A stretch of 64,000 nucleotides of DNA from Gaetbulibacter sp. S0825 (GTDB lineage: Bacteria > Bacteroidota > Bacteroidia > Flavobacteriales > Flavobacteriaceae), in contig NZ_JAATJT010000002.1 in assembly GCF_011777505.1 (NCBI RefSeq), positions 186,001-250,000 of the forward strand, given 5' to 3'. The notes below the pieces were generated by a model. It saw only the letters and a list, made by a program, of their open reading frames with translations. It was not told the origin of the DNA and did no database searches. A program made the translations under genes and the position numbers. Shown here one piece after another: positions 16,811 through 25,382 of this stretch. The number at the start of each line of letters is the position of its first letter. Positions within the stretch are counted from its first letter, which is position 1.

Positions 16811-17665
16811 TTAATAAGTATTAGTCATATTATCATCCACACAAATAATAAAATCTGCTTTTCCTTTATGTTCTTCTTCGAGTTTATAAATATTATCTTG
16901 GGAAACGGTTGTTATTGTAGCATAATTTAGGGTGTTATCGGCTCTTTTTAAGTACCATAAAATACCTTCATAATGGTCGGAATGATAAGACCCATTATAA
17001 TGTATAAACGTATGGTTAGGTTTCATGTTATTAAAAATAAAGTGTGCCATAGTAGCATCTTTTGTTGCCTGAGACTCTACTAATTCTGGCGTACCATGAT
17101 CGCCCATCATTTTCAAAATGTTTTTATAGGTTGGCAATTCACTATCAAAAGCCATTGGCAAGGGAGCCATCAATTCTTTTTCTAGTGCTGAGAGAGTATC
17201 GAGAGCTTTAAAACCTTTTCTATAGACCAAGTTTGCATAACGCCTCGGAATGTTTGTAGCCACAAAATTTAGGTTATTTGATTTGGCAAAATCTACCAAA
17301 GGCGCATAGTCGGTTTTGTAATTTTTCCATAACCTTGCAAGTGTATCAAGACCTTTGTTGTCTATTTTTCCGCTTAGGTAGTCATTTAAAGGTGTTTGGT
17401 TATCTGCTTCAAACATTTCGGCACCAAGGATGAGTTTATTGGTTTTAAGCAAATCTGACGTTACTTCGAATTGCAGCCAGTGAGCAATGGCATTATTATG
17501 GGATTCGCCAAATAAAACAACTTCCTTACCTTTAAGATTCTTCAGCATTTTTTTATAGGATACTTTTTTCCCTTTTGCGTTGTAAATAACATATGCATCT
17601 TTATTTTGACTAACAGATAATTGGCAAACGAATAATAGTATTAAAGGAAGTATGACTTTTTTCAT
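16811..17665 (-). CDS. ChaN-family haem-binding-like protein, exported
   Basis: 284 residues. A signal peptide covers about 1-20 (LLFVCQLSVSQ); a lipidation site is unclear (Cys14 is a weak candidate). The ChaN domain starts GKEVVLFGESHNNAIAHWLQFE, then has the LILGAEMFEADNQTPLNDYL strand and NHTFIHYNGSYHSDHYEGI near the C-terminus. The Campylobacter ChaN relative binds two haems at its dimer interface. Here the gene overlaps the BtuD-like ATPase gene by 4 nt at the end of a probable corrinoid uptake operon, so a tetrapyrrole-related role is plausible, though substrate and reaction are unknown. Confidence 0.85.
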   Translation of the reverse strand: MKKVILPLILLFVCQLSVSQNKDAYVIYNAKGKKVSYKKMLKNLKGKEVVLFGESHNNAIAHWLQFEVTSDLLKTNKLILGAEMFEADNQTPLNDYLSGKIDNKGLDTLARLWKNYKTDYAPLVDFAKSNNLNFVATNIPRRYANLVYRKGFKALDTLSALEKELMAPLPMAFDSELPTYKNILKMMGDHGTPELVESQATKDATMAHFIFNNMKPNHTFIHYNGSYHSDHYEGILWYLKRADNTLNYATITTVSQDNIYKLEEEHKGKADFIICVDDNMTNTY

Positions 17666-18456
17666 TGAATAACTTTAAAGGAGTTGGTGGTTTTATCAAA
17701 AGTAATAAAATCCTTAGGAAATAATGTCTCGAAAGTCCCTCTTTCTATAAGTTTACTTGGAGTATCAGAAACTACAGTGTTTTCAGTCATCACAATAAGT
17801 TTATCACATAATTGAATGGCTAAATCTATTTCATGAGATGAAAATAGAATAGTCTTATTTGTGTTTTTAGCTAACTTTTGAAGAAGCCTTAAAATATATG
17901 CCTTATGGTACATATCTAGATGTGTTGTTGGCTCATCTAGTATTATTAAATTAGTGTCTTGTGCTAAAGCACGAGCAATCATAACTTTTTGTAGTTGCCC
18001 ATCGCTTAATTCGTAGCATTTTTTATGCTTAATATCATTTAAATTAGTTTCTGCTAGAGCATTATTGACGATATTAATATCAGCATCAGCAAGGTTACCT
18101 ACCCAGTTTGTGTAGGGTTGACGACCAAGAGCAACTAATTCAAAAACGGATAAGTTTTTTGATATCACAGATTCGGTTAAAACTAAACTCAACGCTTTAG
18201 CAAGCTCTAGGTTATTATACTGATCTAATGGTTTGTTGTTAATTTGTATTATGCCATTTAATGACGATTGAACACTAGTAAGTGTTCGTAATAGTGTGGA
18301 CTTTCCAATACCATTGGCCCCAACCAATCCAATTAGTTCACCAGAATGCAATTCGATATCAATATTAGAAGCTATAACAGTTTTTTCTTTCTTGGTTTGA
18401 TAACCTATAGAAAGATTGTGGGTTTTAAGGATGGTATGTTTGTTGAATTCTGTCAC
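17662..18456 (-). CDS. Corrinoid/iron ABC transporter ATPase (BtuD/FepC-like)
   Basis: 264 residues from a GTG at 18456. All ABC motifs are present: Walker A GANGIGKST, signature LSDGQ (Asp where most have Gly), Walker B LIILDEPTTHLD and the switch His in FSSHEIDLA. It belongs to the FecE/BtuD group that powers type II importers for cobalamin, haem or siderophores. It follows the unknown lipoprotein by 6 nt and overlaps ChaN by 4 nt. With the BtuF- and BtuC-like proteins and the riboswitch-controlled receptor next door, cobalamin or a related corrinoid is the best guess for the substrate. Confidence 0.88.
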   Translation of the reverse strand: MTEFNKHTILKTHNLSIGYQTKKEKTVIASNIDIELHSGELIGLVGANGIGKSTLLRTLTSVQSSLNGIIQINNKPLDQYNNLELAKALSLVLTESVISKNLSVFELVALGRQPYTNWVGNLADADINIVNNALAETNLNDIKHKKCYELSDGQLQKVMIARALAQDTNLIILDEPTTHLDMYHKAYILRLLQKLAKNTNKTILFSSHEIDLAIQLCDKLIVMTENTVVSDTPSKLIERGTFETLFPKDFITFDKTTNSFKVIQ

Positions 18457-18462
18457 TGATTT

Positions 18463-19131
18463 TTAAACTGTTTTTTTTATTTTCTTTTGAAGCTCCAATC
18501 TTCTTTTTTTTGTGTTTTCATCTCTTTCATTATTATCAACCAATGACAAAAAATATATGGAAATGATAATTTGATTGTTAAAATCATTAAAATCAATTTT
18601 ATCAAAATTTTCTAAGATATAATAGTCTAACATTAAATGATAAAAATCTCCAGACATTTCCATATTTTTCCAGCAATCTTTGGCTAATGAATTTGTTTGA
18701 CTTAAATATTTTAAGTACGATTGAAATTTTCCTTTATATTGAGGAAGTATATATTCTTCAGATGAAAACTCAACATCAGTATTTTGTTTAATTTCCCATA
18801 TTTCATCAAAAGTGGATTTTGATATTGAATTATATAACTTCAGTTGTTTTTTGAAGCCTACTTGGTTGATTAAGGCGTCAATGCCATTAAAATAAGTAAA
18901 CTCTTGCATTTTTTTATACGATTCCCCATAGTTATCACGAGTGCTATTCAAATGTTCAGAAATAAAGAAATTATTAATCTTATTCAAATCTCTTATTTGA
19001 CTTTTTGTGAAATATTTCTCCAATTCATTTGTTGATTTTATGCCTTTACAAGATGAAAATGAAACTATTAAAATGAATAATAAAACTATCTTTTGAATAG
19101 TAGAATAAATCTTTGCTCTTTTTTCTTGCAT
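18463..19131 (-). CDS. Unknown lipoprotein within the corrinoid uptake operon
   Basis: 222 residues. A hydrophobic stretch (about 15-25) ends in SFSSC with Cys28 as a good lipidation site. The mature part is rich in Asn, Lys, Tyr and Phe and probably all-helical; it contains FTKSQIRDLNKINNFFI near the start and ends in a basic helix (KKRRLELQKKIKKT). I recognise no family. It separates the permease gene (12 nt before it) from the ATPase gene (6 nt after it), genes normally adjacent in btu operons. It could be a species-specific insertion or an accessory substrate-handling protein. Its base composition is slightly more A/T-rich to the eye than the genes around it. Confidence 0.7.
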   Translation of the reverse strand: MQEKRAKIYSTIQKIVLLFILIVSFSSCKGIKSTNELEKYFTKSQIRDLNKINNFFISEHLNSTRDNYGESYKKMQEFTYFNGIDALINQVGFKKQLKLYNSISKSTFDEIWEIKQNTDVEFSSEEYILPQYKGKFQSYLKYLSQTNSLAKDCWKNMEMSGDFYHLMLDYYILENFDKIDFNDFNNQIIISIYFLSLVDNNERDENTKKRRLELQKKIKKTV

Positions 19132-19143
19132 CTTTTTTCTTAA

Positions 19144-20175
19144 TTAAAACACCATTTTTCGTTTTCTAACTAATAACCAAATTACCACAGGCGCACCAAT
19201 TATAGAGGTTATGGCATTAATTGGCAGCATATAATCGCTTGTTGGTAATTGCGCAATGCTATCACAAATTAGTAATACTATAGCTCCAAACAGTATTACA
19301 GCTGGAATCAATACTTTATGGTTTGAAGTATTAAATACTTGTCGTGTTATATGCGGAATGGCTAAACCAATAAATGCGATTGGACCAGCAAATGCTGTTA
19401 TGGTTCCAGCTAAAAGGCTTGTGGCAACTATAATTAACAAACGACTTTGTTTTATGTTCAACCCTAAACTTTTGGCATAGTTTTCACCTAATAACAAGGT
19501 GTTTAATGCTTTTATGGAAGCAATACTTAAAACAATACCAATAAAACAGACACTAAATAATACTAAAACTTCGTTCCAGCTAAGACTTCCTAAGCTTCCA
19601 AATCCCCAAAATATGTATTGCTGTAATTGTTCGGCTGAGGCAAAATAAGATAATACACTCACTACAGCAGCTGTAATACTTGCAAACATTAAACCTATTA
19701 TTAAAATTGCCATTGTGTCTCTTACTTTAGAAGATACAAGTATTACTGCTAGTAGTACTAAAAAACTTCCCAAACTTGAAGCAATAACTAAACTCCATTT
19801 GGAAGCTAATAGTATAGCCATCGAGCCTCCAAAAAAAGAGCTCCCCATGACTACTAAAGCAACTCCTAAACTTGCACCAGAACTAATCCCTAAAACGAAA
19901 GGCCCAGCCAATGGATTTCTAAAGAGTGTTTGCATTAACAACCCAGAAATTCCTAAACCAGAACCAACAAGAATTGCTGTAAAGGCTTTGGGAAGTCTAA
20001 AGTCTAAAACAATGTCTTTCCAATATTCCTTTTCGATTGGTGTGCCAATAATACTATTAAAAATATCCTTAAAAGGAATTGATACCGAACCCAAGCTAAT
20101 ATTCATAAAAAAACACAGCAGTAATACACTACTAAGTATGATGAACGAAAGCTTGTATGTTTTTTGAGTATGCAA
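19144..20175 (-). CDS. Corrinoid/iron ABC transporter permease (BtuC/FecCD family)
   Basis: 343 residues with about ten membrane helices and the family motifs GSGLGISGLLMQTLFRNPLA (helix 2 region) and FIGLAIPHITRQV (the loop that contacts the ATPase). The reading frame begins with TTG at 20175, directly after the TAA of the binding-protein gene (20178-20176). The next Met is inside the first helix, so I take TTG as the start, likely relying on coupling. BtuC homodimers form the channel of type II importers for vitamin B12, haem and iron chelates. Confidence 0.88.
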   Translation of the reverse strand: MHTQKTYKLSFIILSSVLLLCFFMNISLGSVSIPFKDIFNSIIGTPIEKEYWKDIVLDFRLPKAFTAILVGSGLGISGLLMQTLFRNPLAGPFVLGISSGASLGVALVVMGSSFFGGSMAILLASKWSLVIASSLGSFLVLLAVILVSSKVRDTMAILIIGLMFASITAAVVSVLSYFASAEQLQQYIFWGFGSLGSLSWNEVLVLFSVCFIGIVLSIASIKALNTLLLGENYAKSLGLNIKQSRLLIIVATSLLAGTITAFAGPIAFIGLAIPHITRQVFNTSNHKVLIPAVILFGAIVLLICDSIAQLPTSDYMLPINAITSIIGAPVVIWLLVRKRKMVF

Positions 20176-21330
20176 TTATTTTAATGGTTTGAAAAAGTAA
20201 GTCTGATAGTTTGGAAGTAAATTTGGATGGCAAATTTTAATAATATCCTTTAATACTAAATCTGGTCTAGCGGTACCTAATTCGTAATATAAAACACCAC
20301 CGTTTGCACCTGTGGTATTAGCAAATGAATATACTTGTTTATTTTTAAAAGCAGAAAATTTGACATAATGCTGACTAGCTTTTTCTAGGTCATTTAAACT
20401 TCTATAATACGATGGACTTAACCAAATCTTAGCATTATATCCTTTTTCGAATACACTTTCAAAGCTTAATGCTAAACTTCCTTTTTGGTCAGTGTCACTC
20501 CAAAGATAATTGACGTTGGCATCTTTTAAAAATTGAGCTTCGGGGCTTGTACCACTTGGTAAATACCATACATCTTTATGTAAAGCACCACTTAAAACAG
20601 TTGGTTGTTTTGTTGCCTGAGCTGCTAAATTCTTTGCTTCTAAATAGTTAGCTTCAATTTCATTAAAAATAGAATCTGCTTCCTTTTCTTTATTATAAAG
20701 TACTCCAAAAAACTTAATCCATTCAGCTTTTGCAAGTGCAGACGTTTCTACCCAATCACCATTATAGATTACTGGAACTCCTAATTTATTAATCGTTTCA
20801 AGAGTTTTGTTACTGCTACTTACACCATAACCAATCACAGCATTAGGTTTTAGTTCTAATAAAACTTCAGTATTTATATCTCCATTTTTTCCTAATTCTC
20901 GAACCTGATTATTCGCTATTCTTTTTATGGTTTTTTCTGATGACACATAATCTGTTCCAGGAAAACCAACTAAGGTTTGTTCTACACTTAAGAGTTCTAG
21001 AGCAGGAATGTGTGTGGTTGAGGTAACCACAATTTCTTCAATAGGAATTGTTACTATGCCATCATATTCTTCTTTATTAAAAGCGCTAACCATAGCTTGC
21101 TCCTTTGTAAGAAGTAAATAGCTGTAATTTTTTTCAGACTTTGGCCAAGGGCTGTTAATTTCTAATACTTTATAATTGTTGTAGTTAGTTATAGAAAACC
21201 CAGTAGCATATTTTAAGTTTGATTCTTGCCCTGTTGTAATTGAGTTTGCTTGCTTCGAAACGTCATTTTTACAGTTTAATACAAGGGTCAAAAACAGTAG
21301 TAATAATGAAAATTTATGGTAATGTTTCAT
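20176..21330 (-). CDS. Corrinoid/iron ABC transporter substrate-binding lipoprotein (BtuF-like)
   Basis: 384 residues. The lipoprotein signal ends LTLVLNC with Cys20. The mature protein is a class III binding protein of the BtuF/FecB type: two lobes joined by a long helix, with ELLSVEQTLVGFPGTDYV and VLLELKPNAVIGYGVSS in lobe 1 and a C-terminal lobe from about 245. At 384 residues it is longer than E. coli BtuF (266), as usual for Bacteroidota. It delivers ligand to the permease encoded right after it. It is the first gene of a minus-strand operon (btuF-btuC-unknown lipoprotein-btuD-chaN) divergent from the riboswitch-controlled receptor. Confidence 0.87.
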   Translation of the reverse strand: MKHYHKFSLLLLFLTLVLNCKNDVSKQANSITTGQESNLKYATGFSITNYNNYKVLEINSPWPKSEKNYSYLLLTKEQAMVSAFNKEEYDGIVTIPIEEIVVTSTTHIPALELLSVEQTLVGFPGTDYVSSEKTIKRIANNQVRELGKNGDINTEVLLELKPNAVIGYGVSSSNKTLETINKLGVPVIYNGDWVETSALAKAEWIKFFGVLYNKEKEADSIFNEIEANYLEAKNLAAQATKQPTVLSGALHKDVWYLPSGTSPEAQFLKDANVNYLWSDTDQKGSLALSFESVFEKGYNAKIWLSPSYYRSLNDLEKASQHYVKFSAFKNKQVYSFANTTGANGGVLYYELGTARPDLVLKDIIKICHPNLLPNYQTYFFKPLK

Positions 21331-21392
21331 AAGTAACTTTAGTAACTAAATCTCTCATTTTTGTATAGTAATTTTACATAAAATTAGTTCTT

Positions 21393-21500
21393 ATGAGAGG
21401 CGATTCAAATTTAACAATATATATAGTTGCAGGAATTATTATTGCACATTTTTTAATTGGATTTGTTTATTTAATTTATAAAATGAATAAGAAAAAATAA
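21393..21500 (+). CDS. Possible 35-residue single-pass membrane protein
   Basis: The frame starts MRGDSNLTIYIVAG and ends YKMNKKK. It has a short polar N-terminus, one hydrophobic helix (about 9-29) and a basic C-terminus, a normal layout for a small inner-membrane protein with the C-terminus inside. It lies alone between the divergent btuF gene and the cobalamin riboswitch. No ribosome binding site can be identified with certainty, and no family is recognised. A composition effect in A/T-rich DNA cannot be ruled out, but the charge pattern and lack of rare codons favour a real gene. Confidence 0.45.
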   Translation: MRGDSNLTIYIVAGIIIAHFLIGFVYLIYKMNKKK

Positions 21501-21545
21501 ATTCTTGCATTATTTCAATTCTTAATATATACTTTCGCAACGAAT

Positions 21546-21731
21546 TTAGGTTCTTTTCTTTTTTAGAAAAGATTAAAAGGGAATCTGGTGCGATTATTAT
21601 TGTCAAGTCCAGAACTGTTCCCGCAACTGTAAGCTACAAAGCTTCATGTTAAACTACAAGCCACTGTTTCAATATTAGAAATGGGAAGGCACATAGACAT
21701 GAAGACGTAAGTCAGGAGACCTGCCAAATTC
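21546..21731 (+). ncRNA. Cobalamin riboswitch
   Basis: Conserved blocks appear in the right order on the plus strand. GGGAATCTGGTGCGA is at 21579-21593 and TCCAGAACTGTTCCCGCAACTGTAA follows from 21608. AAGCCACTG is at about 21659, GGGAAGGC at 21683-21690, and GTAAGTCAGGAGACCTGCC at 21707-21725. These are the core and B12-box of the family. It lies 79 nt upstream of the TonB receptor gene. B12 class riboswitches switch expression off when adenosyl- or other cobalamins are abundant. I could not assign a terminator or a clear anti-Shine-Dalgarno stem, so the mechanism (translation or transcription) is open. Confidence 0.95.
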
Positions 21732-21809
21732 AAACAAATAAGTCAAACTTTCGGGATAGAAGTTTTGGTATGATATAAACATACTACTCTCGAGCAATTA
21801 GTAATTAAA

Positions 21810-23738
21810 ATGAACAAAAAAACATGTGTTTTAAGTGTCTGTTGTACGCTTATGTCTGCTTTTGGTTTTTCACAAGAAGATGAAGTTTCCAAAACAGAAC
21901 AATTAGACGAAGTGGTAATAACCAACTCTCGTTTTGAAATTAAAAGAGAAGATTCTGGTAAAGTAATTACAAAAATCACACAAAAAGAGTTAGAGAAACT
22001 ACAAGGTAAAAGTATTGCTGAGATTATTAACAATACTGTTGGCATTGAGATTAATGGAGCAAAAAGTAATGCTGGACAAAATTTAAGTTATTTTGTGCGA
22101 GGTGGTAGAAATAGACAAGTTTTAATTCTAATAGATGGAATTGCCCTTTCGGATGCATCGCAAATAGCTAACGATTACGATTTACGATTACTTAACGCTA
22201 ATCAAGTTGAAAGCATTGAAATTTTAAAAGGAGCTTCCAGTGCTTTATATGGTTCTGGAGCTGCTACTGCAGTGATTGATATTAAGCTAAAAGAAGCTTC
22301 AAAGAAGACTATATCGGCAAATTTTAGAAGTGTGCTAGGGAGTAATCAATCGCAAAATGATAATGATTATCATTTAGAAAATTTTAAAAATAGTGTTTCA
22401 ATAAATGGAACTGTAAACAAATTTAATTATTTAGCGAGTTTTGGTAATCAGTTTGCAGATGGCTTGTCTGCTATAAAATTAGGCTCTGAAAAGGATGCTT
22501 TTAATACAATTAATGGGCATCTAAAAATGGGTTATAAGTTTTCCAATGTTTTTAACTTTAGTATGTATGGAAGTTTTGATAAATACAAAGCTGATTTTGA
22601 TGATGGTTTCATGTTTCAAGATGCAGATAATATGATTAAAACTAATCAACATAGAATTGGTATGTCATCTAACTATAAATATAAAAACGGAAGCATAATA
22701 GTCAATGCAGCTACAAATAATATTGAACGCGATGTTACATCCAATTATCCAAATATTTACAAAGCAAAAAGCTACCTGATGGATTTATATAATAAGTATA
22801 ATTTCAATGATACATTTTATACTGTGCTTGGTATGAATTATCAAGATAATAGAATGGAAAGTTTTGAAGTCCCTTTTGGAAGCACAAGTTTAGAACAATC
22901 TATAAGTCCAAATGATGCAACATTTACTATTGTAGACCCTTATGTGAATGTTGTCTATACATCAAATTTTGGCCTGAATATTAATTCTGGATTGCGATTT
23001 AATAACCATAGTGAATATGGGTCGCATTTTGTATACAGTATCAACCCTTCATTTAAAAAGAATTTTACTTTTGGTTATATAAAAGGATTAGTAAGTTATA
23101 GCACCGCTTATATTACACCTTCGTTATACCAACTTTTTGAGCCTACTTATGGAAACATTAATTTAAAACCTGAAGAAAACGCTACTTTAGAAATAGGAGC
23201 AGAGTTAAACATAACCAATAAAATGACTACTAGTATCGTATATTTTAATAGAAAAGAAACTAATTTCATTGATTTTGTGGATTTAGGAAACTGGGTGTTT
23301 CAGTATAAAAATACAGATGAATCATTTACAGCTAGTGGTGTAGAGGTTATTGCCGATTATAAGATTTCGAGTAAAGTATCAATAAAAGCAAACGCAACTT
23401 ATACTAAAGTAGAAGACGATTTAAACCTACGTATTCCTAAAATTAAGGTAAATACAAAGTTAAACTATCAAGTAAACGACCATTTTTTTATGAGTGCATC
23501 TTACCAGTTTAATGATGATAGAAATGATACTTTTTATAATAATGTAACCTTTGCGAATGAAGACGTTACTTTAAAAAGTTATAGTTTATTAGATTTTTAC
23601 GCAAGTCATAAACTAATCAATAATAAAGTGACCTTGTTTACTAATGTTACAAATATTTTGAATTCTAATTATGAAGAACTTTATGGATATTCAACTAAAG
23701 GGCGGAATATAACCTTTGGATTCAATTTAAGTTTTTAG
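21810..23738 (+). CDS. btuB: TonB-dependent outer membrane receptor, BtuB-like
   Basis: 642 residues. Signal peptide (about 1-21), TonB box-like LDEVVITNSRF at 32-42, plug domain with GKVITKITQKELEKLQGKSIAEIINN, NLSYFVRGGRNRQVLILIDGIAL and ESIEILKGASSALYGSGAATAVIDI, then a 22-strand barrel ending in Phe (GRNITFGFNLSF). The length and plug sequence resemble BtuB rather than the larger SusC type, and no carboxypeptidase-like N-terminal domain is present. The cobalamin riboswitch directly upstream is strong evidence that it imports cobalamin or another corrinoid. The divergent operon supplies the inner-membrane part. Confidence 0.9.
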   Translation: MNKKTCVLSVCCTLMSAFGFSQEDEVSKTEQLDEVVITNSRFEIKREDSGKVITKITQKELEKLQGKSIAEIINNTVGIEINGAKSNAGQNLSYFVRGGRNRQVLILIDGIALSDASQIANDYDLRLLNANQVESIEILKGASSALYGSGAATAVIDIKLKEASKKTISANFRSVLGSNQSQNDNDYHLENFKNSVSINGTVNKFNYLASFGNQFADGLSAIKLGSEKDAFNTINGHLKMGYKFSNVFNFSMYGSFDKYKADFDDGFMFQDADNMIKTNQHRIGMSSNYKYKNGSIIVNAATNNIERDVTSNYPNIYKAKSYLMDLYNKYNFNDTFYTVLGMNYQDNRMESFEVPFGSTSLEQSISPNDATFTIVDPYVNVVYTSNFGLNINSGLRFNNHSEYGSHFVYSINPSFKKNFTFGYIKGLVSYSTAYITPSLYQLFEPTYGNINLKPEENATLEIGAELNITNKMTTSIVYFNRKETNFIDFVDLGNWVFQYKNTDESFTASGVEVIADYKISSKVSIKANATYTKVEDDLNLRIPKIKVNTKLNYQVNDHFFMSASYQFNDDRNDTFYNNVTFANEDVTLKSYSLLDFYASHKLINNKVTLFTNVTNILNSNYEELYGYSTKGRNITFGFNLSF

Positions 23739-23741
23739 AAC

Positions 23742-23780
23742 TAAACAAAAAGCCGCTTCTTGAAGCGGCTTTTTGTTTAG
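23742..23780. terminator. Bidirectional terminator between btuB and the S41 peptidase gene
   Basis: Perfect 19-bp inverted repeat with core AAGCCGCTTC-TT-GAAGCGGCTT and A/T runs at both sides. The peptidase stop codon (23777-23779) is inside its right arm. Confidence 0.92.
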
Positions 23781-25240
23781 TCTTGTTGTAAGTTATTTTT
23801 TTGTAAGTCTATTAAAATACCTTCGTCAATATACATTTCGTTAACATGAGGAATTAAATCATGGCTGCTAGCTTTTGGTTTTACTTTGTTTAACGCAGAA
23901 AAATTAAATCTTCCAGTACCTTGTATATCTGCAATAGCAGCTGCTAACATAGGTTCGTTTACATTTCCTAAAGCGCCATAATTTGCTGGGTTTTCTATTA
24001 AATTTAATGTAGGAGTTAACCCATTAGAAGGAACAGAGTTGTTGAGTTTGTTTAACGTATTTGCTACTAAAGGCTGCATGGCATATGTATGGTTTGGGTT
24101 AGCTCCTTCACGTTGTAAATTAGGAGAATCGTAAACTGTGATAGATGCTTGAGATTTTCCTGTCGTATTATCACCAATTTGAACAACTTCAATATAAGGG
24201 TTTAAGCTATTAATAATCATTTCACTTGCAGAAGCAGAATCTTCAGTGGTTAGTACATAGATTTTATCTAAATTCAAACTGTTTATAGCTTCACTATTAT
24301 CTATTAATGATTCAAATTCAAAATCATAATTATTGGCTTGTAACTCACTGTTATAAACTAGTTTTGCAAAGACTTCTCCATTAAATTGACCAGTTATCAT
24401 ACTTCCTAAATAGGATGCGGTTAGTACAGAGCCTCCAGGATTATATCTTAAATCCAAAACTAAATGCTGCACATTACTGGATTTGAAATTATTAAAAGCA
24501 GTATTTAATTGGCTGTTATAATCTGGAGTAAAACCATTATACATCAAGTATCCTAAATTTTCACCATCAACATCAATAATTGCAGTTTTAAATATTGGAT
24601 TTTCAGAAAGTATAGTTTTTGTAAGTGTTATATTTTGACCGTTAGACGTAATAATATCATCATTTAAGTTTTCAAGTGTGCCGTTATCATCATAGTCGGC
24701 TAATGCTATGGTATAAGAATCTGGTCTGACTAATGTACGATAATTAGCTTCGGTTAAAGCAACTCCATCAATAGAGGTAAACACTTGTCCTCGAGTTAAA
24801 TTATTGTCTTCAGCATTACTATTTGGTAGCACTAAGCGCACAATACCAAACATGTTAGTTGCGCTACCAGGAATTGGGTACATATCAAATTCGTAACCAC
24901 TTCGTTTAGAAACACCACTAAAAAGTTGCTCAAGAGCAATATAATCATCAACAATCCAACTAAACCTATCTACAGTTTGTCTTTGGTAAATTAAACTTTC
25001 AAAAAGCTCTTCAGGGGCACTAAAACTGTTTAAATAATCAGCATATTCTGAAGTGGAAGGAAATCTATCATTTGCAAGATCTGGAATATTGTCTTTATAT
25101 AAATAGACAGCATTCATACCTTTCCAAACAAAATCATTAATTTCACTAGCAGATATGGCATTGTCGTCCATATCGTCAAAGCAACTATAGGTAAATGCTG
25201 TCAATACAAGGCAACATAAAAGGGTTTTAGAGAATTTCAT
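23777..25240 (-). CDS. S41 family C-terminal-processing-like peptidase, lipoprotein
   Basis: 487 residues. The lipoprotein signal ends AFTYSC with Cys20. An N-terminal helical part, a PDZ-like segment (about 110-180; RGQVFTSIDGVALTEANY) and the S41 catalytic core follow: NVQHLVLDLRYNPGGSV, TEDSASASEMIINSL (nucleophile Ser in SAS) and TTGKSQAS with the general-base Lys. Substrates are likely to be outer or periplasmic proteins, since it is membrane-anchored. Many Bacteroidota carry several such peptidases. It is divergent from the ECF sigma gene, with an intergenic region of 142 nt holding an ECF-like promoter in the other direction. Confidence 0.88.
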   Translation of the reverse strand: MKFSKTLLCCLVLTAFTYSCFDDMDDNAISASEINDFVWKGMNAVYLYKDNIPDLANDRFPSTSEYADYLNSFSAPEELFESLIYQRQTVDRFSWIVDDYIALEQLFSGVSKRSGYEFDMYPIPGSATNMFGIVRLVLPNSNAEDNNLTRGQVFTSIDGVALTEANYRTLVRPDSYTIALADYDDNGTLENLNDDIITSNGQNITLTKTILSENPIFKTAIIDVDGENLGYLMYNGFTPDYNSQLNTAFNNFKSSNVQHLVLDLRYNPGGSVLTASYLGSMITGQFNGEVFAKLVYNSELQANNYDFEFESLIDNSEAINSLNLDKIYVLTTEDSASASEMIINSLNPYIEVVQIGDNTTGKSQASITVYDSPNLQREGANPNHTYAMQPLVANTLNKLNNSVPSNGLTPTLNLIENPANYGALGNVNEPMLAAAIADIQGTGRFNFSALNKVKPKASSHDLIPHVNEMYIDEGILIDLQKNNLQQD

Positions 25241-25312
25241 AGCAAATAGTGTTTTCTTTTTAACTCTAAATTTAGTACTAATATTATAAAGTAAAAATTA
25301 TTTTTAAAGTTC

Positions 25313-25342
25313 TTGTAACAAAATAGAAAGTACATCGTCGTA
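25313..25342 (+). promoter_or_regulatory. ECF-type promoter candidate in front of the sigma factor gene
   Basis: TTGTAACA (25313-25320) and CGTCGTA (25336-25342) are 15 nt apart. TGTAAC plus CGTC is the usual look of ECF promoters, not of the housekeeping TAnnTTTG type. The placement 40 nt before the sigma gene suggests autoregulation. Confidence 0.5.
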
Positions 25343-25382
25343 ATAACAAATAGCCATAATAAGCTATAAGCTAACCAAAAAA

